Below are positions 1 to 5,806 of a stretch of 7,123 bases of DNA, piece after piece (positions within the stretch are counted from its first letter, which is position 1; each line of letters starts with the position of its first letter). A program made the translations under genes and the position numbers. The notes below the pieces were generated by a model. That model saw only the letters and a program-made list of their open reading frames with translations, was not told where the DNA came from and did not search any database. Source of the stretch: Chloroflexota bacterium (lineage in GTDB: Bacteria; Chloroflexota; Limnocylindria; Limnocylindrales; CSP1-4); contig JACQEF010000132.1 of the NCBI GenBank assembly GCA_016200745.1, positions 1-7,123 of the forward strand, in the 5' to 3' direction.

Positions 1-1
1 C

Positions 2-295
2 CGCGACGACGTGGTCGAGAAGCGGATGTTCGGCGGGCTCACGTTCATGATTGCTGGGCGGATGGCCTGCGGTGTCGTCCATGACGACCTGATGGTCCGC
101 GTCGGGCCCGACGGCCACGACGAGGCGTTGACCGAGCCCGGCACCCGGCCGATGGACTTCACGGGCAAGCCGATACGGGGGATGGTCTATGTCGCCTCCG
201 CGGCTGTCGCGACCGACGATGACCTCCTGCGCTGGGTCGATCGAGCCGTCCGCGTGGCGACGGCACAAGCCTCGTCGGCGGCGCGCACCGCGTAG
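2..295 (+). CDS. TfoX N-terminal-domain protein, 5' end outside the window
   Basis: This is the 3' part of a small cytoplasmic protein of the TfoX/Sxy N-terminal-domain family. About 97 residues are visible. The family signature is clear: KRMFGGLTFMI near the start, then MACGV, a DLMVRVGP strand, and the late PMDFTGKPIRGMVYV segment. Family members usually have about 20 more residues before the MFGG motif, so the true start almost certainly lies left of the window. The GTG at 11 is in frame, but reading is open through base 2. The stop is TAG at 293-295. In gammaproteobacteria TfoX/Sxy regulates competence, but stand-alone N-terminal-domain proteins like this one are widespread and of unknown function, so no competence role is claimed. 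It lies 64 bases upstream of the cyclase gene on the same strand and could be co-transcribed with it. The family call is confident; the function is unknown. Confidence 0.8.
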   Translation, partial: RDDVVEKRMFGGLTFMIAGRMACGVVHDDLMVRVGPDGHDEALTEPGTRPMDFTGKPIRGMVYVASAAVATDDDLLRWVDRAVRVATAQASSAARTA

Positions 296-349
296 CGCAG
301 ATCCTCGGCCTCGACGACGAAGCGTAGGAGTCGGCGATACGATCCCAAC

Positions 350-355
350 GAGGGA
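350..355 (+). promoter_or_regulatory. Shine-Dalgarno site fixing the cyclase start
   Basis: GAGGGA lies 4 bases before the ATG at 360. It supports this start over the upstream in-frame ATG at 189, which would overlap the TfoX gene and add an Arg-rich, non-homologous extension. No convincing -35/-10 pair is visible in the 64-base gap. A TACGAT at 338-343 resembles a -10 box but has no well-spaced -35. Confidence 0.6.
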
Positions 356-359
356 TCAA

Positions 360-3056
360 ATGCCAGATCTGCCGATCGGACACGTCACCTTCCTGTTCAC
401 TGACATTGAGGGGTCGACCAAGCTGCTCCAGCGGCTGGGCGACCGCTACGCAGCGGTCATCGGGGCTCACGGACACATCCTCCGTCAGGCGATCGCCCGC
501 GGTCATGGCACCGAAGTCGGGACCGAGGGCGACGCGTTCTTCGCCGTGTTCCGGGCACCGACCGGGGCCCTGGAGGCCGCCGTTCATGCGCAGCGCGCGC
601 TGGCCGAGCACCCATGGCCAGGGAGCATCTCCGTTCGGGTTCGAATGGGCACGCACACAGGATTGGCGGTGCTCGGCGGCGACGACTACATCGGGCTTGA
701 CATCCACGTCGCCGCCCGCATCGCTGCAGCGGCGCACGGGGGGCAGGTCCTGGTCTCGGAAGCGACGCGGCGTCTGGTCGAGGACGCCCTCCCGAACGGA
801 GTCTCGCTGCGCGATCTGGGACGACACCGGCTGAAGGACATCGAACAGCCGATCCACCTGTGGGACGTGGTGATCGACGGCCTGCCGTCGGAGTTCCCCG
901 CCCTTCGCAGCCTCGATGCCCGCCCCACGAACCTGCCCCAGCAGAGGACCTCCTTTGTCGGGCGCGAGCGCGAGGTGGCTGACGTCGCCGAACTGCTCCT
1001 ACGGTCGAGGCTCATCACGCTCACTGGACCAGGAGGGACCGGCAAGACTCGGCTGGCCGTGAAGGTGGCCGCCGACCAGCTCGGTCGATTCCCCGACGGC
1101 GTGTTCTTCGTCGATCTCAGTCCGATCGTTGACCCGGCGCTGGTTCCGTCCGCTATCGCCCAGGCGCTCGTGGTCCGGGAGGAGCCCGGGCGTGACCTGC
1201 TGGATACGCTTGGCGACCACGTCCGGGACCGGCACCTGCTCCTGGTCCTGGACAATGCGGAACAGGTCATCGACAGCGGCCTCGCGGTGGCACGCCTCCT
1301 GGACTCCGGCCCTCGACTGGCAATCCTGGCAACGAGCCGCGTTCCCTTCCACATCTCGGGCGAACGGGAGTACCACGTCCCACCCATGTCCGTTCCGGAT
1401 CCTGGGCAAGCGTCGGACCTCGATCTGATCAATCGCTCTGAGGCGGTAGCTCTGTTCACTGAGCGCGCCGCGGCCGTCCGGACGGGCTTCCACATCACCG
1501 CTGGAAACGCCGTCGCCGTGGCCGAAGTGACGGCTCGGCTCGACGGCCTTCCGCTGGCCATCGAGCTGGCGGCCAGCCGGCTGAACGTCCTTACTCCCCA
1601 GGCTCTGCTGAGCAGGTTGACGGAGCGTCTATCGCTGCTGACCGGCGGGGCCCGGGACGTTCCCGAGCGTCACCGGACGCTGCGCGGGACCATCGAGTGG
1701 AGCCACGACCTGCTCCGGCCAGACGAGCGCACGCTTTTCGCCCGCCTCTCCGTGTTCGCCGGCGGGTGGAACCTTGAATCCGCTGACGCCGTGTGTGGCC
1801 CCGGCTTGGAGCTGGACGTCCTGGAGGGATCGAGCGCTCTGGTGGATGCGAGCCTCCTCCGTCGCGTCGAGCTTGCGGAGAGCGAACCCAGGTTCACGAT
1901 GCTGGAGACGATCCGGGAATACGCGATCGAGCTGCTGGCCCGGTCCGGCGAAGGACCGGAGCTCCGTCGTCGCCACGCCGAGCATTTCCGAGATCTGGCC
2001 GAACGGTACGACCCGGGCTTCTTCTTCCGGATCGGGGGTGCAGGACCGGAGCAAGGTGCGAGGGGGCTCCATCTCGATCGGGAGAGCGGCAACATTCGAG
2101 GCGCGTTGAGCTGGGCCGCAGATGGAGGCGATGTCGCCACCGGCCTGCGAACCGCTGGCGCGCTCAGCTGGTATTGGCAGCATCGGGGACACTTCGCGGA
2201 CGGCCGGGGATGGCTGGAGCGACTGCTTTCGGTGCCCGGTGTGGAGATCGAGCCAGCCGTGCGAATCAGGGCCCTGCTGGCGATGGGTGACGCGGCGTTC
2301 TGGCAGGGAGACCGCGACGTCGCCAGGACCGCCTGGCAGGAAGCGGTCGACCTCGCCCGGGAGATCGAGGACCACTCGCTCCTCGCCTGGTCGCTGCTCG
2401 ACCTCGCCGACATCCCGACATGGACGAAAGATTACGGGCGGGCCGAGGGGATGCTGAGGGAGAGCCTCGCTGCGGCGGAGGAGGCCGGCGACCGGATCCT
2501 GGCGTCTGAAGTCGGAGCGGTGCTGGGGCGGCTGGCCTACTTCCGTGGAGACTTCGCCGCGGCCGGCGAGCGATACCGGCAGGCCGTCGCTGCCCAGCGA
2601 GAGCTCGGCGCCGACCGTTTCCTGGCCATCAACGTGGGCCGGCTCGGCGACGTCGAAGTCGAGATGGGGGATTTCGACGCGGCAGAGAAGCACTATCACG
2701 AATCGCTGGCGTTGGTGAACGAGGCCGGGAATGTCGTGATCACCGCCATCATGCTCGTGTACCTGGCATGGCTCGCCAGCCGACGGTCCGACCCTCAGCG
2801 CGCGGCGCGCTTGCTCGGCGCGGTGAGCCGGATCTCGGACGAGATCGGCGGCGGGCCAACACGCGAGCGCATCCCGGTGTGGCCAGAAGCCGAAGACGAA
2901 GCCCGTCGAGCCTTGGGCAACCAGGAGTACGAAGCGATCCGCGCCGAAGGCTACGCGATGAACGTGGCGGAGGCTGTCGCATATGGCCTGCAGGAACAAT
3001 CGCAACCGTGGGACGAGCGAAAAGGTCAGCCGGACGGGGAGGCGTCCGCTCGTTGA
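360..3056 (+). CDS. Class III nucleotidyl cyclase / NB-ARC-like ATPase / TPR signalling protein
   Basis: This is an 898-residue cytoplasmic multidomain protein. Residues about 7-172 form a class III cyclase homology domain, with FTDIEGST (metal Asp15), the second metal Asp58 in TEGDAFF, and GLDIHVAARI with Arg120. A P-loop ATPase follows: TSFVGRE at 197-203, Walker A GPGGTGKT at 223-230, Walker B LLLVLDNAEQV at 293-303, sensor-like ATSR at 324-327, GLPLAIELAA at 396-405, then RHRTLRGTIEWSHDLL at 437-452 and MLETIREYA at 514-522. The remaining roughly 330 residues are helical and TPR-like. This layout matches actinobacterial cyclase-ATPase regulators such as mycobacterial Rv0386 and Rv1358, but those end in a LuxR helix-turn-helix that is absent here. 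The usual adenine-selecting Lys is Gly54, and the transition-state Asn position is His116. Cyclase activity is therefore doubtful; a sensor or scaffold role is an inference. The gene's last 31 bases overlap a convergent gene. Confidence 0.9.
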   Translation: MPDLPIGHVTFLFTDIEGSTKLLQRLGDRYAAVIGAHGHILRQAIARGHGTEVGTEGDAFFAVFRAPTGALEAAVHAQRALAEHPWPGSISVRVRMGTHTGLAVLGGDDYIGLDIHVAARIAAAAHGGQVLVSEATRRLVEDALPNGVSLRDLGRHRLKDIEQPIHLWDVVIDGLPSEFPALRSLDARPTNLPQQRTSFVGREREVADVAELLLRSRLITLTGPGGTGKTRLAVKVAADQLGRFPDGVFFVDLSPIVDPALVPSAIAQALVVREEPGRDLLDTLGDHVRDRHLLLVLDNAEQVIDSGLAVARLLDSGPRLAILATSRVPFHISGEREYHVPPMSVPDPGQASDLDLINRSEAVALFTERAAAVRTGFHITAGNAVAVAEVTARLDGLPLAIELAASRLNVLTPQALLSRLTERLSLLTGGARDVPERHRTLRGTIEWSHDLLRPDERTLFARLSVFAGGWNLESADAVCGPGLELDVLEGSSALVDASLLRRVELAESEPRFTMLETIREYAIELLARSGEGPELRRRHAEHFRDLAERYDPGFFFRIGGAGPEQGARGLHLDRESGNIRGALSWAADGGDVATGLRTAGALSWYWQHRGHFADGRGWLERLLSVPGVEIEPAVRIRALLAMGDAAFWQGDRDVARTAWQEAVDLAREIEDHSLLAWSLLDLADIPTWTKDYGRAEGMLRESLAAAEEAGDRILASEVGAVLGRLAYFRGDFAAAGERYRQAVAAQRELGADRFLAINVGRLGDVEVEMGDFDAAEKHYHESLALVNEAGNVVITAIMLVYLAWLASRRSDPQRAARLLGAVSRISDEIGGGPTRERIPVWPEAEDEARRALGNQEYEAIRAEGYAMNVAEAVAYGLQEQSQPWDERKGQPDGEASAR

Positions 3057-3454
3057 TCCGCGAGGCTGAACCCGCCGAGATAGTTGCGCTTGCCCGTGAA
3101 CGGGACTCCGGCGTCGATCAGGCCCTGATCCGTCGCTGCGGCCGTCGCGCTCGGCATACCGTAAACCTGCACGCTGACGGGCTCCATGAACGCCGATACG
3201 GTGGTCAGGTCCTCAGGCAGCAGACCCATCTGCTCGGCTATGACCGCCAGATGTCGCTCGAGGGTCATTCGCTCTGGAAACACGTGGACGTTCGTGATCT
3301 CGGTCCCGTCTTCGTTGCCGAAGGCGAAGAACGCGAGGACCCCCCGGTCATCGGTGCGGATGGCGTCGACCATCCGCGCGTAGAACCGCCGGTAGTCCTC
3401 GAACCTCCCGTCCTTGATCTTCCAGGTGCTCAGATAGACGATCGGCTCGCCCAC
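3026..3454 (-). CDS. Small ABM/YgiN-like dimeric alpha/beta-barrel protein
   Basis: This is a 142-residue protein beginning at GTG 3454. It opens with VGEPIVYLSTWKIKDGRFED, followed by a helix (YRRFYARMVDAI), the strand VLAFFAFGNEDGTEI, the strand TNVHVFPE and the helix LERHLAVIAEQM. This is the usual layout of the antibiotic-biosynthesis-monooxygenase/YgiN-like ferredoxin-type barrel, whose members oxidise quinols or other small aromatics or have no known substrate. A C-terminal tail of about 40 residues extends past the core (VYGMP onward) and is unrecognised. The GTG was chosen because a GAGGT SD sits 6 bases upstream and the protein pattern begins there. The ORF is open upstream to 3556, but that extension overlaps the promoter and looks non-coding. 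The stop lies inside the cyclase gene's 3' end. Fold call moderate; reaction unknown. Confidence 0.7.
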   Translation of the reverse strand: MGEPIVYLSTWKIKDGRFEDYRRFYARMVDAIRTDDRGVLAFFAFGNEDGTEITNVHVFPERMTLERHLAVIAEQMGLLPEDLTTVSAFMEPVSVQVYGMPSATAAATDQGLIDAGVPFTGKRNYLGGFSLADQRADASPSG

Positions 3455-3460
3455 AGCGGT

Positions 3461-3465
3461 ACCTC
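3461..3465 (-). promoter_or_regulatory. Shine-Dalgarno site of the ABM-like gene
   Basis: GAGGT on the minus strand, 6 bases before the GTG at 3454, decides that start codon. Confidence 0.65.
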
Positions 3466-3476
3466 GCTTCGCCGGT

Positions 3477-3505
3477 ACTCTAGTCGCCGCGGCCCCTCCC
3501 GTCAG
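3477..3505 (-). promoter_or_regulatory. Candidate sigma-70-type promoter of the ABM-like gene
   Basis: On the minus strand CTGACG (3505-3500) and TAGAGT (3482-3477) are separated by 17 bases. Each matches the consensus at 4 of 6 positions. The -10 lies 22 bases before the GTG, which leaves room for a short leader containing the SD. The match is by eye only. Confidence 0.45.
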
Positions 3506-3851
3506 CGACATGGTCCTCGGCCCGGCTGTCCACCGCGCCACCTGGGCGGCTGCCACAGGCGATCGCTCGTCGGACAGAGCCCGACGGCACTATGCGATGG
3601 GGGCGTTGCCGGCTGAGCAGTTTCCCTACACACCCGTCGCAGGTGACCGACCTGGACCGGGCCGCCCTTGCGGCGAGTCGGGCCCGCAGGTGGAACATGC
3701 GCTGTCCGCGGACTCCTTCCATCCCCTCGTCGCAGGATGCTGCGTCTGAGACAATCGGCGAATGACAGTCGCGACCCCTCGGGAGCACGGGCCTCGCTTC
3801 CGCCGCTGAGATCGCCGATCCCAGCCGGTGGCTGATGGCGGAGCCCGGCTG
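3506..3851. other. Intergenic stretch without a supported gene
   Basis: No reading frame here has family signatures, a good SD or convincing codon bias. The plus-frame ORF at 3510-3749 has noticeably weaker third-position G/C than the real genes. A 5-bp perfect hairpin (GCCGC 3661-3665, GCGGC 3670-3674, loop CCTT) is present without a T-tract and is probably incidental. The stretch probably contains decayed sequence to the left of the DUF2652 fragment. Confidence 0.5.
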
Positions 3852-3965
3852 ATGCTCGCCCGGACCGAACCGGCCTGTCTCGTCATCGCCGACATCGCGG
3901 GGTACAGCGGCTACCTGGCCGGAGTGGAGCTCGACCACGCTCAGGACATCCTGGCGGAATCCTAG
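3852..3965 (+). pseudogene. Broken N-terminus of a DUF2652 protein
   Basis: A 37-codon frame runs from ATG 3852 to TAG 3963-3965. Its core CLVIADIAGYSGYLAGVELD followed by HAQDILAE is the characteristic opening of DUF2652 proteins (beta strand, ADIxGY, then the VELDHAQDIL helix). Full-length members run on for well over 150 residues. None of the three frames after the TAG resumes the expected DUF2652 sequence, so the gene has lost its remainder rather than suffering a single frameshift. GGAG at 3840-3843, 8 bases upstream, is a plausible leftover SD, suggesting the fragment retains its native start. A DUF2652-SRPBCC gene with a complete C-terminal part lies at the right edge on the opposite strand, so this is probably the relic of a paralogue. 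Confidence 0.75.
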
Positions 3966-3978
3966 AGATGGCCCCGGC

Positions 3979-4107
3979 GTGGGAGGCGTCTTCGACGCGG
4001 CCAACGGACGTACCTCCGTGGCAGCGCCGCAGCGGATCCCGTCGATCCCGATGACACCCGCGTTCGACGTCGCCCAGCGGATGTTAGGCCCCACCGGGTT
4101 CGCATAG
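3979..4107 (+). pseudogene. Possible C-terminal fragment of an unidentified gene
   Basis: In a different frame from the DUF2652 relic, codons from GTG 3979 to TAG 4105-4107 show strong third-position G/C (about 84% by hand count). They encode a natural-looking tail that includes RIPSIPMTPAFDVAQRMLG. No SD and no full-length frame is visible. I do not recognise the family. The reading is that an unrelated gene end was joined to the DUF2652 relic by deletion, but a chance open frame is a real alternative. Confidence 0.25.
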
Positions 4108-4155
4108 GCACGCGCCGGACGGGCAGCTCATTTCGTTCCGTGTGACGAGTTCGCC

Positions 4156-4184
4156 GACCTCCCGGAGGTCGATCGACCTATCAT
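4156..4184 (+). promoter_or_regulatory. Two overlapping palindromes and a -10 box upstream of the membrane protein gene
   Basis: GACCTCCCGGAGGTC (4156-4170) is a perfect 15-base inverted repeat. AGGTCGATCGACCT (4166-4179) is a perfect 14-base palindrome. They share the middle AGGTC, giving three alternating half-sites GACCT/AGGTC/GACCT at 4156, 4166 and 4175. The last T is the first base of TATCAT (4179-4184), a 5-of-6 match to the -10 consensus, 26 bases before the start codon. No good -35 is visible, which is usual for a regulated promoter. A dimeric regulator bound here would cover the -35 region and touch the -10. The binding factor is unknown. Confidence 0.5.
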
Positions 4185-4199
4185 CGTCCCCGAAGCTGC

Positions 4200-4205
4200 G
4201 GAGGA
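4200..4205 (+). promoter_or_regulatory. Shine-Dalgarno site of the membrane protein gene
   Basis: GGAGGA with a 4-base gap (5 bases from GGAGG) to ATG 4210. This is a strong site that fixes the start. Confidence 0.75.
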
Positions 4206-4209
4206 ACGA

Positions 4210-4845
4210 ATGGCTGACCCCTTCGACGAGCTCCGCGTTGCCGGGCTGTTGCTGGCCGGAGGCGGTGTCCTCCTCGTGCTCCTGGTCGGTCCGACGGCGT
4301 TCGTGTCTTCGGCGATCTGGAACGGACCGCAGGCAGTCTCGCTGCACCTGATCAGCGAACACAGGCTCATCTGGCGCGTGGCCAACATCGGCTTCGCCCT
4401 CGCGACGATCGCGACAGCGGCGGGGCTGTTCCTGATGCCGGGACTCGTGGGCGACCGCGGCGCCTCGATGGCCTGGATGTCGGCCGTCGTATTCATCCTG
4501 GCGGCCGTGCCTTGGCTCCTGATCCTCGCGATCCGTCTGGCCGTCACGCCGGGCGTCGCCGACGCCTTCGTCGCTGACGGCACGGTCGATCCGGCCTTCG
4601 CCCCGCTCGACCGGTTGTTCGGAGCGCTCTTCCCCGCCTTCATCCTGATCGCCTCGGGTGCCATCGCGGCCCTTGGCGCCGCCATCGTCGGCGGAGGCTC
4701 GCTCGGCGCCCCGCTCGGCTGGGCGTGCCTCGTGGCAGGCGTGGCCATCGGCGGCAGTTACGTGGTCATCGGCGACACACTGCCCGCCTTCGTCTACCTC
4801 CCCACCGCCGCGGTGGGCATCGAGTTGCTCCTTTCCGGCCGCTGA
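4210..4845 (+). CDS. Six-helix integral membrane protein of unknown function
   Basis: This 211-residue, very hydrophobic protein has about six predicted transmembrane segments by eye: residues 10-32, 57-79, 87-112, 136-160, 165-187 and 192-208. Arg/Asp/Glu-containing loops lie between some of them (EHRLIWR at 50-56, GDRG at 81-84, the Asp-containing loop around 118-134). There is no cleavable signal peptide or catalytic motif, and no binding-protein or ATPase partner next to it. The layout is reminiscent of DUF4386-type membrane proteins, but I cannot confirm that family. It has its own strong SD and a palindrome-bearing promoter, so it is probably a regulated single-gene unit. The next gene converges on it. 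A link to the MerR regulator is possible by proximity only. Confidence 0.8.
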   Translation: MADPFDELRVAGLLLAGGGVLLVLLVGPTAFVSSAIWNGPQAVSLHLISEHRLIWRVANIGFALATIATAAGLFLMPGLVGDRGASMAWMSAVVFILAAVPWLLILAIRLAVTPGVADAFVADGTVDPAFAPLDRLFGALFPAFILIASGAIAALGAAIVGGGSLGAPLGWACLVAGVAIGGSYVVIGDTLPAFVYLPTAAVGIELLLSGR

Positions 4846-4865
4846 CCTACGTCCTCGAAGTCACG

Positions 4866-4899
4866 ACCCGGTTCAAGGCGGAAGGCGCCACTTCCGGGT
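4866..4899. terminator. Imperfect hairpin between convergent genes, candidate bidirectional terminator
   Basis: ACCCGG (4866-4871) pairs with CCGGGT (4894-4899). Inside it GGCG (4877-4880) pairs with CGCC (4886-4889) around a 5-base loop. A competing 6-bp stem CGGAAG/CTTCCG (4879-4884, 4891-4896) also exists. The hairpin sits in the 97-base gap between the membrane protein stop and the MerR stop. There is no T-tract on either side, so the evidence is position and pairing only. Confidence 0.35.
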
Positions 4900-4942
4900 G
4901 CGGGAGGCAGGGCCCGGGGTCGGGAGACCGCCTCGGACGAGT

Positions 4943-5404
4943 TCAGGCTCCCGGCAGGCCGGCACAGCACGCGCAGACGCCTTCCGCCGAGCCCACCACC
5001 GCTTCGGCCGCCCCGCAACAGGGAGTGGCGCCGATCACCGTCAGCTCGCGGCGCGGCGAGCGGAGGTGACGTTCGAGGCTGGCAAGTCTGGCTTCGAGGG
5101 CGTGGAGGCCGGCGATCCGGTCAGCGACTTCCGCGCGCCGCTCGGCGATAAGCCTCGGCAGCTCGTCGGTCGTGTCCGCGCAATGACCCGAGTGGCACCA
5201 GGACGCGATGCGAGCCGCATCGTCGAGCGGCAGGTCCAGGCGGCGCAGGTCGATCAGAAGGCGAAGGTGCTCGGCATCGGCTTCGCCATACTGCCGGTAG
5301 TCGTTCTCCTGCCGTGTCGGCCGCGGGAGCCAGCCCGATCGCTCGTAGAACCGGACCGTGTCCGTCGAAACCCCTACCCGTTGCGCGAGCTCCCCGATCC
5401 GCAT
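4943..5404 (-). CDS. MerR-family regulator with metal-sensor-like cysteines
   Basis: This 153-residue transcription regulator has a MerR winged-helix N-terminus: MRIGELAQRVGVSTDTVRFY (1-20), then ERSGWLP and the wing ENDYRQYG (33-40). A coiled-coil dimerisation helix follows at about 80-115. Cysteines at 70, 75, 129, 130, 144, 146 and 147 fall at the start of the dimer helix and in the C-terminal loop. These are the places where ZntR, CadR and PbrR bind metal (ZntR uses Cys79, the Cys114-Cys115 pair, His119 and Cys124). The tail is longer and richer in Cys than in those proteins, ending in CACC. The sensed ligand is probably a soft metal or metalloid; which one cannot be told. Members bend an over-long promoter spacer to switch it on. 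No efflux ATPase or reductase is visible beside it. ATG 5404 is fixed by the family N-terminus; no SD precedes it. Confidence 0.9.
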   Translation of the reverse strand: MRIGELAQRVGVSTDTVRFYERSGWLPRPTRQENDYRQYGEADAEHLRLLIDLRRLDLPLDDAARIASWCHSGHCADTTDELPRLIAERRAEVADRIAGLHALEARLASLERHLRSPRRELTVIGATPCCGAAEAVVGSAEGVCACCAGLPGA

Positions 5405-5616
5405 GTGTGGAGCAAACCTTGGAGCGCTTCGAATGTCAACCCTCCGCGTCGCAGGGCGTCATGGGATCCCGCGTGGGTCTGGGCGATGCGTCGGTCGAAG
5501 GCGCCGGCCGGCAGGCCAAACGAGGCCGCGAGCGAACGGTTGGCGCCGACGAACGCGGGCACACCGCCCGGGAGCAATCCGTGGGTCGGGCGCGATCCCG
5601 CCTCAGAGCACCTCGC
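5374..5616 (-). pseudogene. Possible remnant of an unidentified gene upstream of merR
   Basis: A minus-strand frame, open from 5616 to TGA 5376-5374, has about 86% third-position G/C over its first 40-odd codons from 5577. It reads like real protein, for example GGVPAFVGANRSLAASFGLP, then FDRRIAQTHAGSHDAL and GGLTFEALQGLL. It has no SD, no good start (only a TTG at 5577) and no N-terminal domain. It overlaps both the VOC fragment's end and the start of merR. I do not recognise the family. It may be the tail of a lost gene, or a spurious frame between two real genes. Confidence 0.25.
5408..5439 (-). promoter_or_regulatory. Candidate MerR-type operator/promoter directly upstream of merR
   Basis: On the minus strand TTGACA (5439-5434) is a perfect -35 box. 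It is overlapped by the half-site ACATT (5436-5432), whose partner AAGGT lies at 5420-5416. The 5-11-5 geometry (21 bases) equals that of CueR/ZntR-type operators (ACCTT, 11 bases, AAGGT), with one mismatch in the left half. The -10 is weak (TTTGCT or TGCTCC at about 5414-5408), as expected for a promoter with a long spacer. A start point from it would fall at or next to the ATG, so the transcript would be nearly leaderless. This implies autoregulation. Confidence 0.5.
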
Positions 5617-5794
5617 TCAGCTCATAGGTGTTGCCCTCGCTGTCTTTGAACCAGGCTGCCTTGGCCGTCCCGAAGTCGGCCAGCCCGTCGACCGTCTTCA
5701 TCTCACCGAAGTCGTAGTCCTCGAAGACCACACCGCGTCCACGCAGGTCGGCCATGACAGCTTCGATGCCGCTCACGGTCCAGCCGAGCACCAC
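5603..5794 (-). CDS. Half-length VOC (glyoxalase-fold) protein, one module only
   Basis: This 63-residue ORF starts at GTG 5794 and ends at TGA 5605-5603. It matches the C-terminal half of small VOC-superfamily proteins: LGWTVSGIEAVMADLRGRGV (strand, helix), VVFEDYDF (strand), then AAWFKDSEGNTYELSEV (two strands with the usual late DxxGN and Glu). VOC proteins of this type normally have about 120-130 residues built from two such modules; the first is absent. The upstream frame is closed by the TAG of the SRPBCC gene at 5807. The ORF nevertheless has a strong AGGAG SD (5804-5800), 5 bases from the GTG, so it looks translated and is probably the third gene of the operon. It may be a deletion remnant that kept or gained a start, or a single-module protein that forms the VOC fold by dimerising. 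The reaction is unknown. Confidence 0.65.
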   Translation of the reverse strand: MVLGWTVSGIEAVMADLRGRGVVFEDYDFGEMKTVDGLADFGTAKAAWFKDSEGNTYELSEVL

Positions 5795-5799
5795 GTCGT

Positions 5800-5804
5800 C
5801 TCCT
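5800..5804 (-). promoter_or_regulatory. Shine-Dalgarno site of the half-VOC ORF
   Basis: AGGAG on the minus strand, 5 bases before GTG 5794 and just after the stop of the SRPBCC gene. It is the main evidence that the short ORF is translated. Confidence 0.6.
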
Positions 5805-5806
5805 CT

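Noticed and set aside
338..343. TACGAT as a -10 box for the cyclase gene
   Set aside because: No -35 at acceptable spacing; the best candidate upstream is 21 bases away.
189..359. Upstream in-frame extension of the cyclase gene from ATG 189
   Set aside because: It overlaps the TfoX gene in another frame, is Arg/Pro/Ser-rich without family similarity, and the ATG at 360 has an SD and starts right at the cyclase domain.
1629..3005. 458-codon minus-strand open frame
   Set aside because: It is the antisense shadow of the cyclase/ATPase/TPR gene and has no recognisable domain or SD.
3455..3556. 34-codon N-terminal extension of the ABM-like protein
   Set aside because: It would span the promoter, and the GTG at 3454 with its GAGGT site is where the recognisable protein begins.
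3661..3674. Short GC hairpin as a terminator
   Set aside because: Only 5 bp, no T-tract, and no gene ends nearby that would need it.
3480..4094. 204-codon minus-strand open frame across the gene-poor middle
   Set aside because: No motif, no SD, and it covers the DUF2652 relic, which is clearly on the plus strand.
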